A stretch of DNA of 64,000 nt, taken from Sipunculus nudus. Its lineage: Eukaryota; Annelida; Sipuncula; Golfingiida; Sipunculidae. The stretch's first letter is position 1, and the number at the start of each line of letters is the position of its first letter. The notes under the pieces were generated by a model. The model was not told where the DNA came from. It did no database searches and saw only the letters and a program-made list of their open reading frames with translations. Position numbers and translations under genes: made by a program. Of this stretch, positions 1 to 11,472 are shown piece after piece. Location: contig CM049313.1 of assembly GCA_026874595.1 (NCBI GenBank), positions 11,901,508-11,965,507 on the forward strand, given 5' to 3'.

Positions 1-545
1 GAAGTGCTGCATATTTTCCAAACAATACTTGACACATTCATGGCTCCCACAAAAATCTGGGACAAGTTTTGAACTCCAATGACTTTGACCTTCATCTTAA
101 ATTCAAATCTGCCAAAATGTAAAATTCTTTTGAACCCCATAACTCTTGTAGTTCTTCAGATTTTGTCCTAAAATTTGGTACACAAATTGTTCATACCAAA
201 TTCTTGGTCAAATTTGAAACCCAATGACCATAACCAGGATCTTCAAGGTCAAATCAGTGGAATTATATTATTGTCTTTTGAATGTGATAACTTTTGAAGG
301 GATGCATATTTTCATCGCAAAAAAAATTTAAACACCCATTGTTCCTACAAAACACTTGGATGAGTTTGAAAACCGGTGACCTTGGCCTTCATCTTCTAGG
401 TCAAATCTGCGAAATGTAAAATTTTTGGGAACCCCATAACTTTTGAACTGCTTTACATTATTCTCATGTCTTTATTGATACAACCTATATGCAACAGGGG
501 GAGACATATGGTTTTGCAAGTGGGAAAAAACAAGCCATTCTCATA
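1..545 (+). repeat. Fragment of a ~150-bp tandem array with its 3' end
   Basis: Three diverged units each carry a phrase like 'gaccttcatctt...aaatctgccaaaatgtaaaa' (near 80-125, 225-290 and 375-425), spaced about 140-160 bp. The block ends near 500 with 'gggggagacatatg' and 'aacaagccatt', which also closes the related array near 12905-12985. No gene is seen here. It appears to be the right part of a family 3 element truncated by the window edge. Confidence 0.6.
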
Positions 546-3442
546 TTAAACTTTCATTTCATAATACACTAGCTGATATACCTGGTATACCAGGCATTTT
601 ACCTGGGTTGGGGAGATGAATCAACTAATATGAGGAAAGTAGGCTCATAATAAGATATGTAAATATATTTTTTTTGCATTTATTTTGTGGCGCTGCTGCA
701 GGCAAGAAATTCATATACCAGTATGTTTACCTTGAAGACCTAGGAAGTGATGATTTTTATACATACATTTGCAAACTGGAATGAGACACGGGGGCATTTT
801 TCTCGAGGTCCTCCAGTTTCCTCCACCCCTGCTGAACACTTAAGGCAACCATCCTTACCATGTACAGTCCATGATATATAAATAAAGTTTTAAAGTTGTT
901 TTATTGCGGAAATTTCATAAAAGGTCTATGGCAGTGCCTTCTATTATGACAGAAACTACACAAGTGTATCCATCTGTGAACTCAGCCCATGGAAAACCAG
1001 TTCAGAATTAAAGTTGCACTGACCTGTCCCGATGCAAAAAACAGGTTATATTCTAGTTTATAAAACACCTTGAAACTTAAACCTCATGTTATGTACTTCT
1101 TGTAACCACTGAGACCACAAAATTCCAGCTTGTAATTTAATGTATGTCACTGTAGGTAACACAATGGCTTGTCTTGTGTACTGCACAAATCCCCTTCAGC
1201 TGTGGCTAATTATATAACAATGTGCAGTCTACATCATGCATCGCCTGGTTTATCAGTACTATTTCTATTTAAGTATGGTTAATTTTGACTTGGAAGCAAA
1301 AGACTGCATCACTTGGTTTCTTAATTGAAGCTGGTTAATTAAGTGTGTTCCAAATAGGAATTGTTTAAGAATAAAGAGAACACTTGTAACAGTCTTAATC
1401 TTGTAACTGTCTAATCACATTATAGTTAAGCTCTTAGTTTAGTTAAATTTTTTCTTCTGATTGGCAGCTTCAGGGTTCCCTTGCCTCCTGGATTTCCTGG
1501 AAAGTCCTGGAATTTTGATTTCTTCCTGGAATTTCCTGGAATATCCTTGAATTTTCCAAATCTTTCTGGAAACCCCCGGAAAATTAGCATAGGACTGGCA
1601 AAGTTGAGTACTTGAGTACTAAATCTGTGCACCACATAGCTGATAAGTGTTGGTACACATGATGTTGTATAAATCAGGCAACTGCAGGTACTGTGACTGA
1701 TTAACAGTCACAGTCCCTGCATTTGGCTGCATGCTAATTAATGTGGTCTGTTGGCTAAATGACCCTTTCCTATACAGCATTCTGTGGGGGTTACTTTCGC
1801 CCCTTTAATAAGTGGCTTTGGTATCAGTTATCACAATTGCTCCCCAGAAGTGGGGGGGGGGGGGGGTGTCAACATCAGTTTGACCTAAAGTTTGACAGTT
1901 ATTTCTAGTTATGTTATTTAGTTAAGCTGGCCTCTAATTAGGTTGCTTGTCCATTAGGGCTTTGGTATCCCAGTCAATGACTGTTAATTGCTCCCATGAG
2001 ATACATATTATATTCCATATTAGTTAATCAAAAACACTATGCCACCAAAATAATGTTAAGACTGCAGGATATGAAAAAACTGGTATCCTAAATCTCACCC
2101 AAGATTCAGACTGAATTGAATTTTCTTTTTATTTACCATTTCTTTACCACAATTGCTGTTACTATATTGTTGGCATTGATATAGACAGCATTATCACTGA
2201 GGCAAATATTTAGGTCTGGTGAACCAATGATGTATCTGCAGGCACTATCTCAAACTAGGAGCTGAAAGACCAAAAACAAGTTTTGTATGGTGCACATAAT
2301 ACACAGAAAAGGTCAAATATGGCTTTAATAAATATCATAAAGTACACTTCTTGAGTGTGTACTTTGAAATTCTCCCTTGAATCCTCCATCATTGTACACA
2401 GGAACAGAGGACCCGTGTATGGGGGGAGACATGTCTGACATTTCACGTAATTATCATAAATAATGCGTTATATGAAGATGTTATTTAGCCACCAAGATGT
2501 CCAATACCACTTGGTCTTTCCATCGCAGTAAATTATCCAGTCAAAATGGTTCAGAATTTTTGTGTTTTTCCTTTCATTATCCGAAACCCTGGTTGGGCAT
2601 TACGCTGCAGATACTTTCGGGGCCCATCTCATTCATAATACAGGACAATGGGAACCCTAGGTTTGTATGTGGATAATGGCTTTCCACTGATCATGTTAAC
2701 TTGTCCTCTGCCCTGAAACCATGCAGGTTGTTCATCGTGATTAAGATGAATTGGGTTGTTATTCAGATTCCTGTACTGTGATCAGTCTGGACAATGTGAC
2801 AAGTGCTGTTTATACTGATCTCAAAATATATCCTGCCTGTGAAGTGAGTACATTAATTATAAAACATTCAGGAATTGTCACCATAGCAACACAATATACT
2901 AGTATACAGAATGACACAGATAAGTTTATTTTTGATTAGCCTGTCACAGTGTAAATAAAAGGAGGAACTGAACTTCAGTTAAAAAAATAATAATACTGCC
3001 TGCAGTGATCACAGCATCAACTGTGGTCTTTATATATAACCTGTGGTCATCTTATCTGATGGTTGCCTTGTTTTGTGCATTCAGGATATCTATATTGTAT
3101 TTAATACACTCATATTTTGTCCTCAGGAAAAATTCTATAAATTATCATGCTTATTTATTGAGGAGCATGGGATACAAACCCTTGCAAAATATGAATTAAG
3201 TTGACTTGTTAATTAGGGATATAACTTTATAAATTGATGGCTGTTACTGTAGACCTTAATTCTATAAAGAAAAAAAAACAGTCTATACCAGTTTATGTTA
3301 GACCCTAGAACTCTTTTGAAATTCATTCAAATTATATTTTTCATTGTTTAAACCAGAATTAGATTCAGTTTGACCTTTAAGTCTCATCAAGTTGCTCTCA
3401 TACTAGAGTGCTTCACTTCTGTGTATAGTTGCCTTAATTGTA
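546..3442. other. AT-rich non-coding stretch
   Basis: No exon could be supported on either strand. Open frames are at most about 70 codons and resemble nothing known. The stretch holds a G homopolymer near 1851-1867, a cluster of TTCNNNGAA motifs near 1494-1571 and scattered T- and A-runs. Confidence 0.5.
1494..1571. promoter_or_regulatory. Cluster of TTCCTGGAA motifs (STAT-type)
   Basis: TTCCTGGAA occurs at 1494-1502, 1523-1531 and 1533-1541, with TTTCTGGAA at 1563-1571. TTCNNNGAA is the STAT-factor palindrome. The spacing looks like an old minisatellite (similar text occurs near 4625-4740), so a regulatory role is only a possibility. Confidence 0.25.
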
Positions 3443-4307
3443 TCCGCCAAAACGAAGTTTTGCGGATACTATGTTTTTGACCGGGTTCCGCCGCCGCCGC
3501 GTTCGTTTCCGGAGAACTCCTCTGACACTACTGGGCGGATTTTCCGAAACTTACACAAATTATCGGGTCACATGTGAACTGATGCCTAACCAAGTGACCT
3601 TGACCTCTGACCTTTCCTCTCTGCCCAGCGTCGGTTTGTGCGTCTGTTTCCATACATAAACCCACATATCTCGGGAACCGTTTGACTGACCAGGGAAAAA
3701 ATTTTTACACAAATGTAGCCCTTGGATAGCTTCTTAACATACACAAAAATGGTGGCGCCACCTGCAGTCATTTTTGCACAGCGCCCATCTGTTTGTCTGC
3801 CTTGGGTTAAAATCAATCATATCTCTGCAGTGGTTGGACTAAATTACCTGAAATTGGACATGTGTATACACCCCGCATAGCTTTCTTGATTTTATGACAG
3901 GTGGCGCCACCTTCATTCACGTTCATGCTGCAGACATTAATGCTTATATCTCTGGACTCGTTTGACCAATCAGGAAAAAAAATTACACAAATGTATCCCT
4001 TGGATATCGATATAACATAGACAAAAATGGTGGCGCCACATGCAGCCATTTTTGCACAGCGTCCATCTGTTTGTCTGCTGTGGGATAAAATCACTCCTAT
4101 CTCTGCAGTGGTTTGACTTTTCCCCATGAGATTATGCATGTGTATACATCTTGGATAGTTTCTCGTTCAAATAACAGGTGGCGCCACCTACAATCATGTT
4201 TATTTGATGTGTGTTTCCCCTTGCCACTCAATCCATACCTCACTTCACCCATCCTTCTCTGATTTTAGCGGATACACGTAGTTGCTTGTTGACTACCCGT
4301 ATTCTAG
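3443..4307 (+). mobile_element. Helitron-like non-autonomous element, family 1, copy 1
   Basis: A complete copy. It starts with TCCGCC immediately after an A. The first 25 bases fold into a hairpin (ATCCGCCAAAAC at 3442-3453 against GTTTTGCGGAT at 3457-3467). A GC-rich block with 'ccgccgccgcg' follows. The interior is a short tandem array whose units carry near-copies of the palindrome GGTGGCGCCACC. The 3' end has an imperfect stem (GTAGTTG/TTGACTAC) and then, about 10 nt later, CTAG at 4304-4307 followed by T. TC start, hairpin plus CTAG end and A|T insertion are the defining marks of Helitrons. No Rep/helicase is encoded, so it must be non-autonomous. Confidence 0.75.
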
Positions 4308-5949
4308 TTTACTCATATGGTGTATGCTGAGTGATGCCATTGATAAAGTACATAAAAATAGTTGTATGAGTGGAAATTAATATGCAGGACTAGTACTTGG
4401 TTCCTGCATTCTTGGATGTGCTGTTATGGTAAAGCAGCTTTGCTCCTGTTTTAAATAAAATGACTTTTTATCATCACGTTATTAGCTTGGCTGACTATAA
4501 GTCATCTCAGGTAGAGTCATATGGTCCTTTGTCCATCGTCCGTCTGTGCATCCTTTAACAGGGCACGTTTTGAACCCTTGGACCTACCAATCCAAAATTT
4601 TGCAATGTCAAATGGTTTTAAAAAGTTAAATATCCTTGAATATCCTTGAAAAATTCATTATGTTTTTTAAGGTCTTTGAATACTTGAAGGTACCTAATTT
4701 TGACAAATTCATTTGAAAGGACTTGGAATTTCCTGCTAATTAATGACTGACTGTGCTCACTTATAAAATATATAAGAGTATCAAACAGCTTCAGGCATTT
4801 GTGAAAGCTTCCCGGCTATAGCTGGTACAGTCTGACTCAATGTAGTTGCACTGATAGGACCGGATCGTCATTAGGCTTGCACTGACAAAACCACAAAAGT
4901 AATTACCATGCAGACCACATTGTAGCCATGCAATCTGTATAAAATCAGATACATTATACAGGAAATAATCTGCTGGAGTATTTGACTGGATGGCTGGTTT
5001 AGTATCATAATAAAGACAGACATTGTATTACTGTAACATGGATCAGGTCATCTGTGAGTGACATGCATCCTGTATCCTGTATCCTGTTTCTGTATAAATT
5101 CTTGTTCCTGGATAGTTTGTACATATTAACTTACTAATAAAAACGTATTGTGTGATTGTGTTATTGCTGAAAAGTTGACTTGTTATTTATCAAGTTTATA
5201 TGTTACTTATTTGCAGTTTGTGATGTTTTTATTACTGATAGATTGACCTTAATTGATCGTAGTTTACAAGTGTATGTGATTGAATTCAGTTAAATTAGTT
5301 CAGCAGGTTCAAGTAATATTACTGTTATTTTAGAAGTAGACTAGCTACAGGTGAATTGGCCATTTGATATACATGTCTGAAGTAAATTGTTGTAAGTCAG
5401 TACCACCCTTTCCTCTAAATATTAATATAACTATATTTAACTATCATTTGCCTTAATGGGTTTTTGGTAAAATAAAAAAAATGTGGAATATTGATTATGT
5501 AATGTTTGTGTTCTATAGAAAAACATTGCTAAAATCAGGGTATATATATATATATATATATATACTTTCCTCAACCCAGGTTAATTTAACTGGGGTATTT
5601 AAATCCTCAGTTTTACTCAGGTGTTTTTAAAAACCTGCCAGTTAAGCATCTCTGCCTGAATATTAATCTATGTTAACATCAGTAATTTCATTATTTCTCA
5701 AATCTGAAATATGTAATTTCATTTTCTAGATCTGCTTGTTAAGGTCAAGTTAAAAAATTAAATATCAGGTGCAAATCTGTGAACCTAGGGCTGATTTTAT
5801 ACATCTGGTTACTCATTTAATAAGAAATTATTCAAATACATAGAAAATTCCATTGAAATTACTAAATGATTGCTTGAGTCTTGCATTAATATCTGCATAA
5901 ACTTCTGAATAAACTTTTTCTTTAAAATGCCAACCATTGATCCATTCAT

Positions 5950-6160
5950 TACAGAACTGGATCCATGCAGGGGGGTCCAGGAGGTCCAGAACCCCCCTTT
6001 TTCATCTTAAGCAACTTTTTTTAAGGTTTCAGACAAAATTTTGCGGCCTGCACCCCCCTTTTCTGGACCTGGGGATATATTTAAGGTTTCTCCTTTTAAG
6101 TCCCCCTGGGTTGGAACCCCCCCCCCCCCCTTTTCCTAAATCCTGGATCCGCCCCTGTAT
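5950..6160 (+). repeat. C-rich dispersed repeat ending in 'tcctggatccgcccctg'
   Basis: The block runs from 'ggatccatgcaggggggtcc' to 'cctggatccgcccctg' and contains a 14-C run. A short piece of the same 3' text occurs at 41444-41472 ('cctaaatcctggattcgcccctg'), which shows that it is dispersed. Open frames through it are low-complexity and are not regarded as coding. Confidence 0.5.
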
Positions 6161-7529
6161 AACACTTATTACCTCTTTTAATGTATACTCTGTGTTTCCT
6201 GTTATATAACATGCTCATTTCTTACATGTCTGTATTTCTCATCAACATGTTATTCATAGGACACATAATACTCTTGCATAATCATTGTAAATAAAGAAAA
6301 CATGGGTAAAAAAACTACTAATGAGCTGATTAAGATTATGCTCAATCCCAAGCCAGCTGTAACATGGTGTGCTGTGGATTGCTTCATATTTCTGGGGTTA
6401 AAATTTCACAATGTTCACTTTTCAGGACTTTTGCCATAGTTCCATTTTTGGGATCTCACCATCTCATCATATAAAAAGAACTTATACTAAGTTTATCCAT
6501 TATTTTATGAATTACTTACATCAAATAATAGATGGGATAAAACTTGACAGAGGCAGAGAAACCCCTATGTGCTTCGACCGAGTGGAAATTATATTCCTAT
6601 ATGGCACATAATGGTAATTTGAAAACGGAACCTTTGACATGGAAGATATATTATAATTTAATTTTTACATAAATCCTCTGCCTTTTAACTTCCCTTCAAT
6701 GATGGAGCTCATATTCATGAAGGTTTTATTTTTGTGATAATTTCTCTTTCAATATTCTCGCTGTTTTAAAACCCTGGCAAACAAAAAGGCAACTGTGGTA
6801 TATTGAATAACATAATCACAATTTTAATAAAATATTTTCAGCTAAGAATTGCATATCATAGGTGGATTTTTACTGACCCTGAGCAAGGCCTGCATCTCTA
6901 CAAAAAAACAGGCCCAGCAAGACAAAAAAACTCTTGCCTGTAGACTCTTTAAGTAGAAGGGCCCTATTATTTAAGGGACCTATTATTGAAAGGGGCCATT
7001 TATTAAAGGGAACTATTATTAAAGGGGCCTATTATTAAAGGGGCCTATTCTTTTATCTGATGTGTAAAAAATAAATATCTATTGAACCTCACATAAAAAT
7101 AAATAAAAAAGCGCTGATCCCATAAGTTGTACAGGCTGTCAGTTGGTATATCCACTTGTTCAAACTGGGGCTGCCCAGAAAAAATGTCCACCAATCATAA
7201 ACAAAACAAATCAGACAAATTTTGAAAATGACAAAAGATGTTGTTACATATATCACTTGCTCTCAGCAAATATAACCATAGGCCTTTCAATTCTACACAT
7301 GTGCAATAAAAGTTAAAACACCCAGCTCTCTGCTCACTAATTGTTTATCTTTGTAAACCTGGGCTTGTGTACAGTGTTTACTAACAGCTTGTTGACAAAC
7401 AAGCTCATGCATCTGCCATAGGTGTGTAATAAGAATTTTTCTTAACAGCAATACTGTAGATCCCCATTTTATGGCCGCATTAATCTATTTTTAACCACAC
7501 CTTGAGTTTGCAGGCGGGCGCTTTTTCTA

Positions 7530-7785
7530 TTTTATATTTTTTGGTATGTTTCGATTAAAATGTCAAATGATAAGGGAAAAGCATGACAATAAACAGTTTT
7601 ATTTTGATAAACAAGTAAAAACACTACAAAACAAAGGAAATTGTATGGTTTTATCTTCTTTAAAGAAATGTCGGGGCGGCAGCAGCTCAAAATTGGAAAG
7701 TTTCTATTGAAAATCAAAATAAAAATTTTTGATGCGGGGGTTTTAAATTGATGCGGGCAGTGGGTGAGAACCATACCTTTAATTT
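7530..7785 (-). mobile_element. Relic of the 20338-20601 MITE family
   Basis: The segment ends with 'gagaaccatacctttaa' at about 7765-7782, the same terminal sequence as the intact MITE at 20338-20601. It shares the internal phrases 'gatgcgggggttttaaattgatgcggg' (in shortened form) and 'agggaaaagcatgac'. The opposite terminal repeat is not recognisable. Confidence 0.5.
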
Positions 7786-8902
7786 TTTTGGGGCCAAAGG
7801 TCCAGATATTCAACAACTCTCTTGAAGGCTCGACCTGTCCATGGCCTAAGTGTAGAGTTATTCATGCAGCTGCACAGCTGAGCAAATAAATCACGACATA
7901 TAGCTGCTTCAGTGATAAATAAAATAAAAAGTAATGATTTTAGTGGTTAAATATGTTAAATATAGATTATGTATATTCATTTTATTTGATGCTAGAGATA
8001 TTGTGATGAATTATCTGTATGTTTTAAACAATGTTTACCCAAGTGATGGCACAACGCACAACCATGCATTAAACAGGACTTAGGGAAGGAGTACCCAAAC
8101 GTTTGTCTTGATTGTGTGGTAGTTATAATAAATGCTTCTAGTACTGGTATGCTTCAAAACTCTTCTAATATCATATATGCACAATAGTCCAGGACCATTT
8201 TATGAATATTAATATTTATTCAGAAATTAAGATTTATATATATACTGTACTGGTTCAACTATTGAAGCAAACAGCCTGAATACTATCCATTGTTAGGCAG
8301 CGGTAACCAAATGTTCATTATTAATTACCTGAGTAAGTGAAAAATCACACAAAATACTACAAGTAATTGAATTGGTGAGTAGCTGGCTTTAAATTTCAAA
8401 CCCTGCCTGCCTGTCTGCTTCAACATCTGTATTAGTTATATATAACTCACTGATAAAAATGTTGCTGCTTATAAATGACATTTTCACCAGTAGCAGTGCC
8501 TTTCCAGTTTCCCCTCCAAGCTGGATAATTCTCACAAGGTGCTTGCATGGTTTTAAGGGTTTTTATCCAGCGAGGTTATGTTGTTTCGTTCATTTACATG
8601 CCATGTCTCAGCTGTGGAGTAGAAGTGTGGTAAGCTATTTGTTGTATAGAGATTGTATAGCTATGTGAGCTTGTCAGATTCCACTGAAAGTATTTTGTAA
8701 TGTAAACAATGTGGGCTTCTGTGTTTGTGTGATATTTGTCATGTCTGCAATCAAGTAAAAATGTTACATACTATTATTTATTTTGTGTCTACTTAATTTA
8801 TTAAAATTGTACAGTGAAATAATTTGCTTTCATATTTTTATTTTATATTGACTTTCTTATAATTTCTTTAACAAATGAAAGGCACACATGCATACTTATC
8901 CA

Positions 8903-8905
<3 letters not shown>

Positions 8906-8950
<45 letters not shown>
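8906..8950. repeat. (TA)n microsatellite
   Basis: About 45 bp of uninterrupted TA, directly abutting the left end of the MITE at 8960. A second TA run sits directly beyond its right end at 9745-9762, so the element appears to have inserted into a TA tract. Confidence 0.9.
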
Positions 8951-8959
<9 letters not shown>

Positions 8960-9744
8960 GTCGAGGCCCAGATTAGAATCTGGCCCAATTTAAGGGGGAG
9001 ATCACAGACCAAAAAAAAAACCCAAGTAATGATAAAATGATAAATAACTTAACAAACAAAATTTTGAATTTACAGGTCTTGGATTACAAGCTTAACATTG
9101 AGTAACATATATATTAATTATTATTGATTAAATTTTGTTTTAGTTTGTTGAATTAATGCACATGTTCTGCAAGCTATATTTGTAGTTTTTAGCTGTAAAA
9201 TACCAATGTTTAACATGATTATCATATAATTAGACATTTCACATAGGAGGTGAAATTACAAAATAAATATGACAGGATACAACAAATGATATTTTCATAG
9301 AATATAAAAAAAATTCATTAAATATTAATTATTATTGACTTACAGTCTCACAATGTTTTACAAATTCTTTGAATTGATGACAGGCCAGCTGGTTAAATAT
9401 AGTGTAATTGAAGCCAGCCTAGGAGTAGATTAGGATTCTGATCTGGGCTGGTCCAGTTTAAAATCAGTCCACCACAAGATTGTTTACTTGACCAGCCCAG
9501 ATCAAAATTCTAATCTGGGCTGGCCCAGTTTCAAATCAGTCCAGACCAGATTTAAATCCTGAAGGCTTCACCACAGGATTTTAATCTGGACCGGCCCAGA
9601 TCAAAATTCTAATCGAGGCCAGACCAGTTTAAAACTGGGTGGTCTTGCCAAGATTAGAATTTTGATCTGGGCCGGTCCAAATCAAAATTTTGATCTGGGC
9701 TGGCCCAGTTTTAAATTGGGCCAGATTCTAATCCGGGCCTCTAC
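8960..9744. mobile_element. 785-bp MITE with 34-bp terminal inverted repeats
   Basis: The left end begins GTCGAGGCCCAGATTAGAAT at 8960 and matches the reverse complement of the right end (9711-9744) over 34 bp with two mismatches. The interior from about 9420 is filled with inverted copies of 'gatctgggctggcccag'-like words. There is no open frame of interest. TA-rich flanks on both sides suggest a TA target, as in Tc1/mariner-like insertions, but the superfamily cannot be assigned. Confidence 0.75.
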
Positions 9745-9759
9745 ATATATATATATATG

Positions 9760-9905
9760 TAAGAGACGAGATTGAAATCCAGGCAGATTTTAAATTCGCC
9801 TAGACGAGATTGCAATTGTGATCTCGCCTAGGCGAGATTGTGATTGTGATCTCGGGTAGACGAGATTAAAATCCATCATAAGGCAGGCCAGGATTTTAAT
9901 CTCGC
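9760..9905. repeat. Palindrome-rich block built on CGAGATT/AATCTCG
   Basis: The words 'gacgagatt' and 'aatctcg' recur in both orientations, including the perfect 18-bp palindrome ATCTCGCCTAGGCGAGAT at 9821-9838. It may be a small foldback element adjoining the MITE at 8960-9744. Confidence 0.5.
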
Positions 9906-10287
9906 AAGGAAATCAAGAGATGCCCTGACTGGCTTGGCCCAAAAAATGTAATACATGTTACCTCTAGCTAAAACATTGTGTGTTGCAGCTGACAATCAGA
10001 CTTCTGGTCAGGAGGGGTTGTTATTGTTAAAAGACACACATGGACTGTGTTTACCAACGTGCACAGCCATAACAAGGTGTTAAACAGCCATATGCAAGGT
10101 ACTGAGACTGTGGATGGCTTTGCTTTGACACTTTTGTATAAAGCAAAACTAAACTGATAGTGTGAAAGAATAGGCAAAGGGTTGCTCCTGATTATTCCCC
10201 TTTAATTATTTTAACCATTTAAATGGTTGAAAGATTTGATCATAAATGTTCCACACTGTTTAATGAATATTTTTGTTCTTTTAACAG

Positions 10288-10362
10288 ATGGATCCATGAC
10301 ATCACTCACCCGCCAGATTCAACCAGTCAAAGGCATGCGTGGGGAGTGACTCTGATGCAACT
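10288..10362 (+). promoter_or_regulatory. 5' untranslated part of exon 1 with three upstream ORFs
   Basis: A splice acceptor (ttcttttaacag) ends at 10287, so at least one further upstream untranslated exon should exist. Three small upstream ORFs lie in this leader: 10288-10299 (3 codons plus stop), 10296-10349 (17 codons plus stop) and 10355-10366 (3 codons plus stop). The last one's stop overlaps the main start as ATGA. This arrangement would be expected to reduce initiation or favour reinitiation at the main ATG. Confidence 0.55.
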
Positions 10363-10370
10363 ATGAGGTG
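10363..10370 (+). CDS. C1GALT1: C1GALT1-like, coding part of exon 1 (start codon)
   Basis: ATG AGG TG is followed directly by the donor GTAAGT at 10371. The two leftover bases TG join the G at 24968 to make TGG, so the protein begins Met-Arg-Trp and runs straight into Ser-Phe-Ser-Tyr-Arg of the membrane-anchor exon. This start is preferred because the anchor exon has no in-frame ATG before its membrane segment, the phase matches exactly, and a short basic tail before the anchor suits a type II Golgi enzyme. The 14.6-kb intron that separates the two is an inference, with no transcript to prove it. Confidence 0.6.
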
Positions 10371-11075
10371 GTAAGTATAACTATTAATTGGCTTCCACTG
10401 TTTTGGTAGGAGTTAACCATCACCAATGCTTAATCTTACAAACCTTATCCAAGTATGTTAGTCTGCAGATTGAATCCTATTATGCTTTTGTCCTGGCATG
10501 GTGAACTGCACATGTTGGGACATGGTGAATAATGATCCCCATTTCCTAGTCATAACCATTGCTGGGTGAAAGATGGCTGTAGGGCACAGCCTTCCCATTT
10601 TTAGCATACCACTTCTCATGATCAGTTGGAGATTCAGGCTCACAATCCCTGGGTTATAAGCACTTTGTGCTATGTAACCTACAGACCACAGAATCCTGTT
10701 TTAATCAGCACTCATACTTGTGTGAAGTGATGTTGACTTCAAGAATACCATTTTATTTGCGAGGGTTTTTAATTTGTGATATTCACGAAAGAGAAACTAT
10801 TGTGAGATAAAACCTTTATGAATAAAAGGCCTCATCAGGTGAAAGTCAAGTCAAAAGGGAAAAGATTGGTATTACAAATAACAACAGATCTTAAATGTTT
10901 TAAAGTGTCTGCCAATACAAATATCTGCCAGTAATGAACAATAACTTCTTTTGTTCGATGGTTTTGCTTACATATATTAATTAATATAATTACTTCATAT
11001 ATAATAATGGATATATATGCTCTGTGTCCATCGCTTTGTGAAGATGACCATGATGATCAAGGTTTTTTAGCTCAG

Positions 11076-11472
11076 CTGACTGAAAGTCATCTGAGCTATA
11101 GCGACCGCTCTTTGTAACTGCTGTAACTGAAATCTTGTAACTTGACATCCTGGGAGGTCCATAAAAAATCTCCTTGGAAACCTGAAAGTATCTGAACAAC
11201 TAATGCAGAGATCACCATGATTCTTTGCATGGATATTGACCATTAAGTGCTTTTATTAGTTTCTGCAGACTGGTGGATCAACCTGCATTTTTTTCAAGTT
11301 TACACATTTTTTCTCTATTTTTGAAATATATAAATACAGACACAATCTTGGCCTGTTGGTTAATCTGATGCTTCAGTTGAATGGGTATATACTACCAATC
11401 AGATGATAAAATTTCCTTTTGCGAATCTCTTCCCAGTCAGCTAAGCGTCATGACCCATGGGTCACTTGTTTT
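11076..11472 (+). mobile_element. Short family 2 element
   Basis: The 5' end folds as a hairpin, AGCTCAGCTGACT against AGTCATCTGAGCT with a 3-nt loop (11080-11108). The 3' end is 'gtcatgacccatgggtcacttgtt', ending near 11472 and containing the palindrome GACCCATGGGTC. The interior holds the family's 'ggaggtcc...tctccttggaaacctg' phrase. It codes for nothing. Confidence 0.6.

Larger units (their letters stand above)
4308..8905. other. Non-coding stretch upstream of gene 1 with repeat fragments
   Basis: No exon supported. It holds a truncated family 2 5' end near 4482-4570 (gctgactataagtcatct then a 'gtccatcgtccgtctg' run), a TA tract near 5541-5564, a C-rich repeat at 5950-6160 and a MITE relic at 7530-7785. 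'ggggcctattattaaa' phrases are repeated near 6960-7050. An upstream untranslated exon or promoter of gene 1 could be here but shows no clear signal. Confidence 0.45.
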
